Part shown: positions 1 through 6,021 of the stretch, in pieces | Layout: the number at the start of each line of letters is the position of its first letter | Numbering within the stretch: the first letter of the stretch is position 1 | Source of the DNA: Alistipes sp. | Lineage (GTDB): Bacteria > Bacteroidota > Bacteroidia > Bacteroidales > Rikenellaceae | Assembly: GCA_017631135.1 (NCBI GenBank) | Contig: JAGBTW010000147.1 | Location: 1-8,183, forward strand | Direction: 5' to 3' | Length of the DNA stretch: 8,183 nucleotides | Translations under genes and position numbers: made by a program | The notes under the pieces: generated by a model | Seen by the model: only the letters and a program-made list of their open reading frames with translations | Told to the model about the DNA's origin: nothing | Database searches by the model: none

Positions 1-1000
1 AGTGTCGTATGGGGAGTGCGAATGCAACATAGCGAAAAATGGGGTACATAGAGTCTATGGGGAAGGTCACACCCGAGAGCGTTGCGCCGAGCGAGCCTAT
101 GACCGACACAGCGCTTAATATCAGTGACATGCGCGGATATAGTGAGTATACAAATAGCGCAAGCGAGATGCTCGCAACAACCAACCCCACCACAACCCCC
201 ACCATGCCCCACAAGCCTATTGTAGCTATAGCCGCAACATCGAACATCACATATATAGCTGCCATGCCGCTTACAGCGAAAACAAAGGCGTAGGGTACAA
301 ACTTACCCACCAAGGCGGTGATGATGTTGCCACCTGCCGCAGCAAGCCACACCCTGCCATGCTCCCTCTCGCTACCAAGAACATAGACCGTGGTTATGAG
401 TATAACAATTTGGAACATAATGAAAAATATTGGCTCGGCAAGGTAGGTGCGATAGTTAAGCGAGGGGTTACCCAAGGGGTGGGTGTCGCTATTAAGTGGC
501 TCTACGAAACACTCCATCTTCTCCTCGGAGACACCCATTTCACTTGCAGCAACAATCATGGGGTCGACGCTCGCCATTGTGAGCAACGTGCGGAGCGTGG
601 ACTCCACTTGAGCACCTACACTCATAAAGGCGTAGTGGTAGTAGTAGGGGATTGCTGCGGGCGTGCCCAGCTCCATGTTGCGCGAGAGGTCGGCGGGCAT
701 GATGACATAGCCATAAATATCTCGCTTGCGGAGGGCTTGGAGGGCATCGCCATAGGAGCTGAAGTGGCGTACTACATGGAGCGTGGGCGAGGAGTCTATG
801 GTGCGAATTATCTCGCGCGAGGTGGAGGTAAAGTCCCTATCCACAACGCCTATGGGTATATCTCGTATCGCTCCGTCGCCAAATATTGTGGTCATGAAGA
901 GTGCTGAAAAGAGCGGTATGCCTATGGTGGCTATCCATAGTATCGGTCGGCGGGCGATGATGCCAACCTCGCGCCACATGACCCTAAAAAATGCTCTCAT
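1..1000 (-). CDS. ABC-2 type transporter permease (partial, C-terminus beyond window)
   Basis: This is an inner-membrane subunit of an ABC-2 type exporter of the YhhJ/YbhR-like kind. I translated it by hand; 333 codons are visible and the frame is open at the left edge. Seen: a basic amphipathic N-terminus (MRAFFRVMWREVGIIARRP), TM1 at about residues 20-40, and a long presumably periplasmic segment at about 45-187. Further hydrophobic spans follow at about 188-208, 228-252, 256-286 and 292-312, ending in FALPIRH, which resembles the family's usual 'LP(L)TH' turn before the last helix. Family members are commonly about 370-400 aa, so a few dozen residues are probably missing. The ATG at 1000-998 overlaps the adaptor stop codon by 4 bp (ATGA), which indicates translational coupling in one operon. 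The substrate cannot be told from sequence. Isoleucine is encoded mostly by ATA (20 of 33 by my count), unlike the aldolase gene nearby. Confidence 0.9.
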   Translation of the reverse strand, partial: MRAFFRVMWREVGIIARRPILWIATIGIPLFSALFMTTIFGDGAIRDIPIGVVDRDFTSTSREIIRTIDSSPTLHVVRHFSSYGDALQALRKRDIYGYVIMPADLSRNMELGTPAAIPYYYHYAFMSVGAQVESTLRTLLTMASVDPMIVAASEMGVSEEKMECFVEPLNSDTHPLGNPSLNYRTYLAEPIFFIMFQIVILITTVYVLGSEREHGRVWLAAAGGNIITALVGKFVPYAFVFAVSGMAAIYVMFDVAAIATIGLWGMVGVVVGLVVASISLALFVYSLYPRMSLILSAVSVIGSLGATLSGVTFPIDSMYPIFRYVAFALPIRH

Positions 1001-1989
1001 CGCTCTATGCTCTCCATGTTTACCAAGACGCTCATACCAGGGTATAACCCCTCAATATTGTCTACGGGGCGCGCTCTTACCTCGAATGTGCGCATGTCGT
1101 AGCCCGCGGCGAGGTGCGAGGTGCGCCATGTGGCATAGCTACCCAGCGGCGAGATGTAGTATACCTCCCACTCTATGTCGGTCGTGGCAATGGCGGGTAC
1201 AGCGCCCCGTATGATGCGCCCGAGCCAAAAGTGGGGCATCATATCCTCGCGCACATTAAACACCGCGTAGGGCTCGTCAACAACGACAATCGAGAGCAGT
1301 GGAGTGCCTATACCCACCAACTCGCCCTCGGCGGGGTATATCTCGACAACAACACCCTCGGTGGGTGAGATAAGGTGGGCATCGTGCAACAGAGCCTCTA
1401 CGCCACCAGCACCCCCAGCTGCGGCATCCGCCATGTAGCGAGCGCTCTCCCTATCTTCGCGTTGCGCACCACTGCACGCAAGCATATATTGCTCATGCGC
1501 AGCGCCCTCGGCGGCCTTTGCCGAGAGGTAGAGGGCCTCGGCCTCCTCCTTGCGCTGCAGCGACACGACGCTATCTTGCCATAGGCGCACCACCCTGTGG
1601 TATGTGTTCTCGGCAAGTGCGCGCTGTGCCGCAGCACCCTGCCACAGCTGTCGTGCCGAGGCTATAACCTCGCTGCGAGCGCCCCCATCAACCTTATCAC
1701 TCTGCGCCATGGCTGCATTTTCGAGTGCCACAGCTTGGTTATAGAGCGCCTCGGTCTCGGGTGAGTAGATGGCAATGAGCGTGTCGCCGGGCACTACCCT
1801 ATCACCCTCGGCGACATATATATCGCCCACCCTGCCAGCTAACTTGCCCGATATGCGCACCTCGCGAGCCTCAATAGTGCCCTGCAGAGGGGGAACGGTG
1901 TGGCGTGCTGTGAGGATGCCGACAATGGAGAGCACGGCGATAGCCAACACAACGACAATAAAAGCGACGAAAGAGAACCTCTGTTTCAT
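997..1989 (-). CDS. HlyD/EmrA-family periplasmic adaptor (membrane fusion protein)
   Basis: A 330-aa adaptor that should bridge the inner-membrane ABC-2 permease and the TolC-like outer-membrane channel in a tripartite exporter. Seen: a single N-terminal membrane anchor at about residues 7-27, with no lipobox. The first half of a biotinyl/lipoyl-like domain covers about 36-77 (GTIEAREVRISGKLAGRV, then EGDRVVPGDTL). An Ala/Glu-rich helical hairpin spans about 78-200. The second lipoyl half is at about 206-235 (LISPTEGVVVEIYPAEGE), followed by a beta-barrel region and a C-terminal PGMSVLVNM motif typical of these adaptors. The length is normal for short HlyD_D23/YbhG-like members. The ATG at 1989 lies 2 bp after the TolC-like stop codon, and its own stop overlaps the permease start. 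No Shine-Dalgarno is evident, so coupling to upstream translation is likely. The assignment to the MFP family is secure; the exported substrate is unknown. Confidence 0.93.
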   Translation of the reverse strand: MKQRFSFVAFIVVVLAIAVLSIVGILTARHTVPPLQGTIEAREVRISGKLAGRVGDIYVAEGDRVVPGDTLIAIYSPETEALYNQAVALENAAMAQSDKVDGGARSEVIASARQLWQGAAAQRALAENTYHRVVRLWQDSVVSLQRKEEAEALYLSAKAAEGAAHEQYMLACSGAQREDRESARYMADAAAGGAGGVEALLHDAHLISPTEGVVVEIYPAEGELVGIGTPLLSIVVVDEPYAVFNVREDMMPHFWLGRIIRGAVPAIATTDIEWEVYYISPLGSYATWRTSHLAAGYDMRTFEVRARPVDNIEGLYPGMSVLVNMESIER

Positions 1990-1991
1990 GA

Positions 1992-3395
1992 TTACGGAGC
2001 GGTGAAATAGGTTGTCAAACTATTGGCCTTGCCGACCAACATAAGTAGCGTGGCAAGCGAAGTGTCTATGGTATAGAGCGTTGCAAGTTGTGCAAGCCTC
2101 ACCTCGGAGAGCTGCTGTGTTGCTGTTACAACATCCGAAGATGTCGCCATGCCCTCATTAAAGGCGCGCACCTGTGCCCTGTGCAGCTCCTCGGCAAGCG
2201 CAATCGTTGTCTGCTGCGTGCGATACTCCTCGAGCGCGGTGGTGAGTATGGCGTAGTACTTATCTATGGCGGTGTGTAGCTCGCGCTGACCCTTTTCAAA
2301 GGCTGTCTGCGCTGTGCGCAATGCCGACTTGGAGCGTGCTATAGCGCCCTCGCGCGCGAGACCGTCAAAGAGTGTCCACGATAGACCTACGCCCATCACT
2401 GTGCGCGGAAAGATGTTCTTGTCCAAGCCCGATGACCACAACTGCTGATGCGCCATAAGGGCTATGGTGGGCATGTAGCGACTGCGCTCGGCCTTGAGCG
2501 TGAGCGCGGCAATATCCTCGCCACTGCGCAGAGCGTTTATTGCAGGGGCTGTCGAGATGTGCGCCACGAGCTCCTCTTTGCAGGGTATCGCGCGGGGTAT
2601 GGCAAGTGGCGTGGTGGGCACTATCGCTGTGGAGTCCACATTAAGAAGCATGGCTATGCCCTCTGCCGCTATGCGCACCTCGCTCTCTGCCGAGGCAAGG
2701 AGCGTGGCACACTCGTCGTAGGCAACCTCCGCGATGAGCCTTTCGGCACGATTTATCATCCCCTCCTCTTCGAGCCTCCGCGCCTGACGCAGATGCTCGC
2801 CATGCAGCGCTAGCGCCGTGCGTCTCACCTCTGCGAGCTGCTGCGCAAGTGCCAAGCTCCAATAAGCCCCTGCTACGGCTGCGATAACGCCATTCTCTGT
2901 TGCACTGTAGCGCTCGTATGCCACCTCTAATAGCCTGTCGGATATGCGCAGTGCCGCCACCCTGCGACCACCGCTAAAGAGCACCCACACAAGCTCCATG
3001 CCCACCTCGGCGGTGTTGCGCGGCACTATCGGCAGACGCAGCTGCACATCGCTGATACCATCCAATAACGCCCCCGCTATGGGGTTGTTCTCAACCATTG
3101 GGGCGAGGTTGCCGAGTAGCTCACCCCCTATCTCGCCTATGGTCGTTACGGCGGCTATCTCGGTTGTGCTGTGCGAGTACTCTCCAGCGATGGCAAGCGT
3201 GGGATACCATAGCGCATTTAACTCCTTTGCCTCTGCTTTTGCCGTGGCAATGCCCTCGTTGGCTATGGCTAACGATAGGTTCTGCTCGCGCGCCATCGCC
3301 AACGCCTCCTCCAACGAGAGCAACCTCTCTGCCGTTTGCCCCACCAACCACCCAGGAGCCCACACCGCCAGTATCAATATAAGGTATTTCGCCAT
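1992..3395 (-). CDS. TolC-family outer-membrane efflux protein
   Basis: A 467-aa outer-membrane channel component of a tripartite exporter and the first gene of the efflux operon. The reading frame extends upstream to a TTG at 3443, but the ATG at 3395 is chosen because it places a clean signal peptide at the N-terminus (MAKYLILILAVWAPGWLVGQ, cleavage near G19/Q20). Seen: the internal duplication of the OEP family. The first repeat contains WVLFSGGRR at about 137-145 and EEGMINRAERLIAE near 210. The second contains SWTLFDGLAREG at about 339-350 and NEGMATSSDVVTATQQLSEV at about 413-432. Helical Ala/Glu-rich segments lie between. Leaving out the signal peptide, the length is within the family range. 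It is followed 2 bp later by the adaptor gene. Intergenic DNA upstream carries two operator-like repeats, suggesting control by a repressor encoded elsewhere. Weak SD-like GGGAGA lies about 13 bp before the ATG. Confidence 0.92.
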   Translation of the reverse strand: MAKYLILILAVWAPGWLVGQTAERLLSLEEALAMAREQNLSLAIANEGIATAKAEAKELNALWYPTLAIAGEYSHSTTEIAAVTTIGEIGGELLGNLAPMVENNPIAGALLDGISDVQLRLPIVPRNTAEVGMELVWVLFSGGRRVAALRISDRLLEVAYERYSATENGVIAAVAGAYWSLALAQQLAEVRRTALALHGEHLRQARRLEEEGMINRAERLIAEVAYDECATLLASAESEVRIAAEGIAMLLNVDSTAIVPTTPLAIPRAIPCKEELVAHISTAPAINALRSGEDIAALTLKAERSRYMPTIALMAHQQLWSSGLDKNIFPRTVMGVGLSWTLFDGLAREGAIARSKSALRTAQTAFEKGQRELHTAIDKYYAILTTALEEYRTQQTTIALAEELHRAQVRAFNEGMATSSDVVTATQQLSEVRLAQLATLYTIDTSLATLLMLVGKANSLTTYFTAP

Positions 3396-3445
3396 GAACA
3401 ATATTTTTGTTCTCCCGCCATCAAACCCTATACCAAACCACAAAA

Positions 3446-3496
3446 CACTTCTGCAGAAGCAACTTTTTAACAGAAAAGCACTTTTGCAGATGCAAT
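3446..3496. promoter_or_regulatory. Paired 18-bp operator-like elements upstream of the efflux operon
   Basis: Two direct copies of an 18-bp element begin at 3446 (CACTTCTGCAGAAGCAAC) and 3479 (CACTTTTGCAGATGCAAT). They match at 15 of 18 positions and lie 33 bp apart, about three helical turns. The first contains a perfect 12-bp palindrome, CTTCTGCAGAAG, at 3448-3459; the second is an imperfect version of it (8 of 12 symmetric). They sit 51-101 bp upstream of the TolC-like start codon. The arrangement fits a dimeric repressor binding twice on one face of the helix, as TetR- or MarR-type regulators of efflux operons do. No regulator gene is in the window. The regulatory role is inferred. Confidence 0.4.
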
Positions 3497-3534
3497 AGTT
3501 GTGTTACTATGTGCGTAATATTGATTATCAACGT

Positions 3535-3567
3535 ATTACTAATTACTCACTACTCATTACTAATTAA
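3535..3567. repeat. Low-complexity ATTACT/ACTC repeat block
   Basis: About 33 bp made of overlapping ATTACTAATT, ATTACTCACT and ACTCATTACT units, directly next to the fba terminator. It is a degenerate tandem repeat with partial mirror symmetry. No coding potential or clear function was seen. It lies between the terminator and the putative regulatory region of the efflux operon. Confidence 0.45.
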
Positions 3568-3608
3568 AAAAAAGTACTGCCCACGCTGTGGTGAGCAGTA
3601 CTTTTTTT
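3566..3608 (-). terminator. Rho-independent terminator of fba
   Basis: The A-run at 3566-3573 is followed by GTACTGC (3574-3580), a 14-nt centre and the matching GCAGTAC (3595-3601), then seven T. Read on the minus strand this is a stem of 7 bp, extended by A/T pairs to about 14 bp, ending in a run of eight T, and beginning 20 bp after the aldolase stop codon. The centre can add a short CCAC/GTGG pairing. The flanking A and T runs make it usable in both directions. It separates fba from the efflux operon. Confidence 0.9.
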
Positions 3609-3627
3609 GTGGGATAACCCTATTGGA

Positions 3628-4626
3628 TTAAGCCTTGTTGTCAGAGCCGAGAACCTCCTTAATCTTGTGGATGTAGAGCTTCTTCATGTTGTCGCGAGCA
3701 GGACCCAAATACTTGCGGGGGTCGAACTCTGCGGGCTTATTAGCAAATACCTCGCGAACAGCTGCTGTCATAGCAAGACGTGAGTCAGAGTCGATGTTAA
3801 TCTTGCAAACTGCGCTCTTGGCTGCCTTGCGAAGCTGCTCCTCGGGGATACCTACAGCTGCCTTCAATGCGCCACCGAACTTGTTGATGGTGTCAACCTC
3901 GTCCTGGGGAACTGATGATGAGCCGTGAAGAACGATGGGGAAGCCAGGAAGCTGCTCCTCGATAGCTGCGAGAACGTCGAATGCGAGGGGAGGAGGAACG
4001 AGACGACCTGTCTGTGGGTCGAGTGTGCACTGCTCGGGAGTGAACTTGAAAGCACCGTGTGATGTACCGATAGAGATAGCGAGTGAGTCGCAACCTGTCT
4101 TTGTAACGAAGTCAACAACCTCCTCGGGCTTTGTGTAGTGGCTCTCCTCTGCGCAAACCTCGTCCTCAACGCCTGCCAATACGCCAAGCTCACCCTCAAC
4201 AGTTACGTCGAACTGGTGTGCGTACTCAACGACCTTCTTTGTGAGGGCTACGTTCTCCTCGTAGGGGAGGTGTGAGCCGTCAATCATAACTGAAGAGAAG
4301 CCCATGTCGATGCAGCTCTTGCAAGTCTCGAAGCTGTCGCCGTGGTCGAGGTGAAGAACGATCTGTGGGTTCTCCCAGCCGAGCTCCTTTGCATACTCAA
4401 CAGCACCCTCTGCCATGTAGCGGAGAAGAGTCTGGTTAGCATACTGACGAGCACCCTTTGACACCTGGAGAATAACGGGAGACTTTGTCTCTGCCGATGC
4501 CATGATGATAGCCTGAAGCTGCTCCATGTTGTTGAAGTTGAACGCGGGAATAGCGTAGCCGCCATCAACTGCCTTCTTGAACATCTCGCGAGTATTCACG
4601 AGACCTAAATCCTTGTAACTAATCAT
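3628..4626 (-). CDS. fba: Class II fructose-1,6-bisphosphate aldolase
   Basis: A 332-aa cytoplasmic zinc-dependent aldolase (EC 4.1.2.13) that reversibly cleaves fructose 1,6-bisphosphate into dihydroxyacetone phosphate and glyceraldehyde 3-phosphate in glycolysis and gluconeogenesis. Seen: the N-terminal substrate region AIPAFNFNNMEQLQA (about 25-39). HLDHGD at about 92-97 holds the catalytic Asp94 and zinc ligand His95. A VEGELG acidic segment is at 143-148. Likely zinc ligands are His163 (ESHYTKPEEV) and His190 (GTSHGAF). The phosphate-binding part is LHGSSS (233-238), followed by the INIDSD segment (276-281). The ATG at 4626 is preferred over an upstream in-frame start near 4701, because homology begins at MISYKDLGLVN and the extra 25 codons cross an AT-rich promoter region. 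The gene is flanked by its own -7 box and terminator, so it is probably monocistronic. No ATA occurs among its 18 Ile codons, which indicates high expression. Confidence 0.97.
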   Translation of the reverse strand: MISYKDLGLVNTREMFKKAVDGGYAIPAFNFNNMEQLQAIIMASAETKSPVILQVSKGARQYANQTLLRYMAEGAVEYAKELGWENPQIVLHLDHGDSFETCKSCIDMGFSSVMIDGSHLPYEENVALTKKVVEYAHQFDVTVEGELGVLAGVEDEVCAEESHYTKPEEVVDFVTKTGCDSLAISIGTSHGAFKFTPEQCTLDPQTGRLVPPPLAFDVLAAIEEQLPGFPIVLHGSSSVPQDEVDTINKFGGALKAAVGIPEEQLRKAAKSAVCKINIDSDSRLAMTAAVREVFANKPAEFDPRKYLGPARDNMKKLYIHKIKEVLGSDNKA

Positions 4627-4690
4627 ATTACAAATGTTTATTATAGTGTTAGAAAATATTTCGGTCAAAGCCTTATATGCAAATACAACG

Positions 4691-4698
4691 CAAATATA
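4691..4698 (-). promoter_or_regulatory. fba: Putative fba promoter -7 element
   Basis: On the minus strand this reads TATATTTG, a full match to the Bacteroidota -7 consensus TAnnTTTG. It lies about 65 bp upstream of the aldolase ATG, predicting a 5' untranslated leader of roughly 55-60 nt. A TTTG -33 box at the usual spacing of about 19 bp is not present; only off-spaced TTG triplets are nearby. The surroundings are rich in A and T runs. Confidence 0.5.
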
Positions 4699-4790
4699 CA
4701 AAAAAATTCAACACAATATAAAAAAATACACTTTTACTGTAAGTCTAAATAAATAAGATTAAAAGAGCATCTTAATTGATAAATTTTTCG

Positions 4791-4798
4791 TATATTTG
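4791..4798 (+). promoter_or_regulatory. pheS: Putative pheS promoter -7 element
   Basis: TATATTTG matches the Bacteroidota -7 consensus TAnnTTTG exactly and is identical to the box of the divergent aldolase gene. Transcription would start near 4805, giving a leader of about 125 nt before the pheS ATG. No TTTG is found about 19 bp upstream; the nearest TTG, in AATTGAT at about 4774-4780, is too close. Confidence 0.5.
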
Positions 4799-4813
4799 TC
4801 CGATAATATACCC

Positions 4814-4876
4814 ATGTGCGCCGATTTGTGTGTGCTTAACATTTGCTACACAGGCGGTTACATGGTAAAAAAGTAG
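4814..4876 (+). CDS. Possible 20-aa leader peptide ORF upstream of pheS
   Basis: An ATG at 4814 opens a 20-codon frame ending at TAG 4874-4876 (product MCADLCVLNICYTGGYMVKK). It would start about 9 nt after the predicted transcription start, so nearly leaderless. It has three Cys and two Tyr but no Phe codons, so it does not look like a classical Phe attenuation peptide. There is no Shine-Dalgarno. A 20-codon frame can easily occur by chance, so this is a weak candidate. Confidence 0.15.
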   Translation: MCADLCVLNICYTGGYMVKK

Positions 4877-4929
4877 TGGGAGCACAGCTCTCGAAGAATG
4901 GTTTAGCCAATAAAAAACAGATTAGATAT

Positions 4930-5955
4930 ATGATTAACAAAATCAATGTGTTGTTAGCTGAAATCGAGGCATTCGCACCGCAGTCGGCAGCTGACGTTGA
5001 GGCATTCCGCATCAAGATACTTGGCAAGAAGGGTGTGCTTGGCGCACTTATGGAGGAGTTTAAGAGCGTTCCCGCAGAGCAAAAGCGTGAGTTGGGTCAG
5101 CGTCTCAACCAGGTTAAGAACCTCGCTACAGAGCGCATAAACACTCTCAAAGAGGAGTTTGGCAACGCTGCAGCACTCAAGGCGTCGAAGATTGACGATA
5201 TGACACGTCCTGGCTCGTCAGAGCAGGTGGGCTCGCGCCACCCTATCTCAATCGTTAAGAACGAGATTGTGGGCATCTTCTCGCGCCTCGGCTACACCGT
5301 GGCTGACGGCCCAGAGATTGAGGATGACTGGCATGTATTCTCGGCGCTCAACTTCCCACCCGAACACCCAGCACGCGACATGCAGGACACATTCTTCATC
5401 GAGAGTAACCCCGATGTTGTGCTCCGCACACACACCTCATCAATCCAGGTGCGCACAATGGAGCGTCAGAAGCCCCCTATTCGCGTTATCTGCCCTGGTC
5501 GCGTGTTCCGCAACGAGGCTATTTCGTATCGCGCACACTGCATATTCCATCAGATTGAGGGTCTCTACATCGACCGCAATGTGTCGTTTGCCGACATGAA
5601 GCAGTCGTTGCTCTACTTCGCAAAGGAGCTCTTCGGCGAGCAGGCGCAGATTCGTATGCGTCCCTCATACTTCCCCTTCACCGAGCCCTCGGCAGAGGTT
5701 GACGTATCGTGCTCAATCTGTGGTGGCAAGGGCTGTGGCGTATGTAAGGGCACTGGCTGGTTGGAGATTATGGGTTGCGGCATGGTAGACCCCAACGTCT
5801 TGGAGGCTAACAACATTGACCCCAAGGAGTTCTCTGGCTTCGCGTTTGGTATGGGTATTGAGCGTATTGCGATGCTTAAGTATGGCGTCGGCGACCTACG
5901 CTTGTACTTCGAGAACGATGTTCGCTTCCTCAACCAGTTTGAGAGCGCACTATAA
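4930..5955 (+). CDS. pheS: Phenylalanyl-tRNA synthetase alpha subunit
   Basis: The catalytic alpha chain (341 aa) of the cytoplasmic alpha2-beta2 phenylalanyl-tRNA synthetase (EC 6.1.1.20), which charges tRNA-Phe with phenylalanine using ATP. Seen: an N-terminal coiled-coil arm at about 1-90 that contacts tRNA. A class II core follows, with motif 1 around 104-150 (HPISIVKNEIV to FPPEHPARD) and RTHTSS at 166-171. Motif 2 is at about 189-210 (PGRVFRNEAISYRAHCIFHQ), the phenylalanine-pocket stretch FPFTEPSAEVDV at 248-259, and motif 3 GFAFGMGIERIAML at 303-316. Cys261, 264, 269 and 272 form a CxxC...CxxC cluster, absent from my recollection of the E. coli enzyme. The ATG at 4930 gives the usual family N-terminus; an upstream TTG at 4843 in the same frame is rejected. 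pheT is not adjacent, and a strong terminator follows, so the beta chain must be encoded elsewhere. Confidence 0.97.
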   Translation: MINKINVLLAEIEAFAPQSAADVEAFRIKILGKKGVLGALMEEFKSVPAEQKRELGQRLNQVKNLATERINTLKEEFGNAAALKASKIDDMTRPGSSEQVGSRHPISIVKNEIVGIFSRLGYTVADGPEIEDDWHVFSALNFPPEHPARDMQDTFFIESNPDVVLRTHTSSIQVRTMERQKPPIRVICPGRVFRNEAISYRAHCIFHQIEGLYIDRNVSFADMKQSLLYFAKELFGEQAQIRMRPSYFPFTEPSAEVDVSCSICGGKGCGVCKGTGWLEIMGCGMVDPNVLEANNIDPKEFSGFAFGMGIERIAMLKYGVGDLRLYFENDVRFLNQFESAL

Positions 5956-5975
5956 TTGTAACAACGATACATGAT

Positions 5976-6018
5976 AATAAGGGCGTTAAGAGATCCGCTT
6001 AATGCCCTTATTTTGTTA
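5976..6018 (+). terminator. Rho-independent terminator of pheS, abutting the next gene
   Basis: The stem AATAAGGGCGTTAAG (5976-5990) pairs with CTTAATGCCCTTATT (5998-6012): 14 Watson-Crick pairs and one G-T, with a 7-nt loop. A short T-rich tail, TTTTGTT, follows. It begins 20 bp after the pheS stop codon. The stem ends 9 bp before the ATG of the TPR gene, so on any readthrough transcript it would lie directly at that ribosome entry site. Confidence 0.8.
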
Positions 6019-6021
6019 GAT

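Larger units (their letters stand above)
4627..4929. other. Divergent AT-rich intergenic region between fba and pheS
   Basis: These 303 bp separate the divergently transcribed aldolase and PheS genes. The left two thirds are very AT-rich with many A/T runs. The region holds one TATATTTG box facing left (4691-4698) and one facing right (4791-4798). The right third is the presumed pheS leader, with a 20-codon ORF and a small possible hairpin (4878-4892, GGGAGC/GCTCTC with a 3-nt loop). I found no tRNA, no T-box-like element and no long protein-coding frame. Confidence 0.7.

Noticed and set aside
359..1214. Plus-strand open frames of 182 and 143 codons
   Set aside because: They lie antisense to the ABC-2 permease and adaptor, whose family motifs and tight overlap are convincing. 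Their translations show no domain-like pattern.
1..3395. Recent horizontal transfer of the efflux operon
   Set aside because: Its codon use, including frequent ATA, resembles the TPR gene in the same window, and there are no flanking repeats, integrase or tRNA sites.
3396..3443. Upstream TTG start extending the TolC-like protein by 16 residues
   Set aside because: It would put a polar stretch before an otherwise clean signal peptide, and an ATG is available at 3395.
2944..3498. Plus-strand 184-codon open frame opposite the TolC-like gene
   Set aside because: It is a shadow of the TolC-like coding sequence, low in recognisable motifs, and runs through the operator-like repeats.
3521..3531. 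TTGATTATCAA palindrome resembling an FNR/CRP half-site pair
   Set aside because: FNR-type sites need TTGAT and ATCAA separated by 4 bp; here they are 1 bp apart. An 11-bp AT-rich dyad may be chance.
4805..4929. T-box or Phe attenuator in the pheS leader
   Set aside because: No T-box sequence or specifier-loop structure could be recognised, and the small ORF has no Phe codons.
5971..6021. In-frame ATG at 5971 as start of the TPR gene
   Set aside because: The extra 17 codons coincide with the pheS terminator hairpin and precede a standard signal peptide that begins at 6022.
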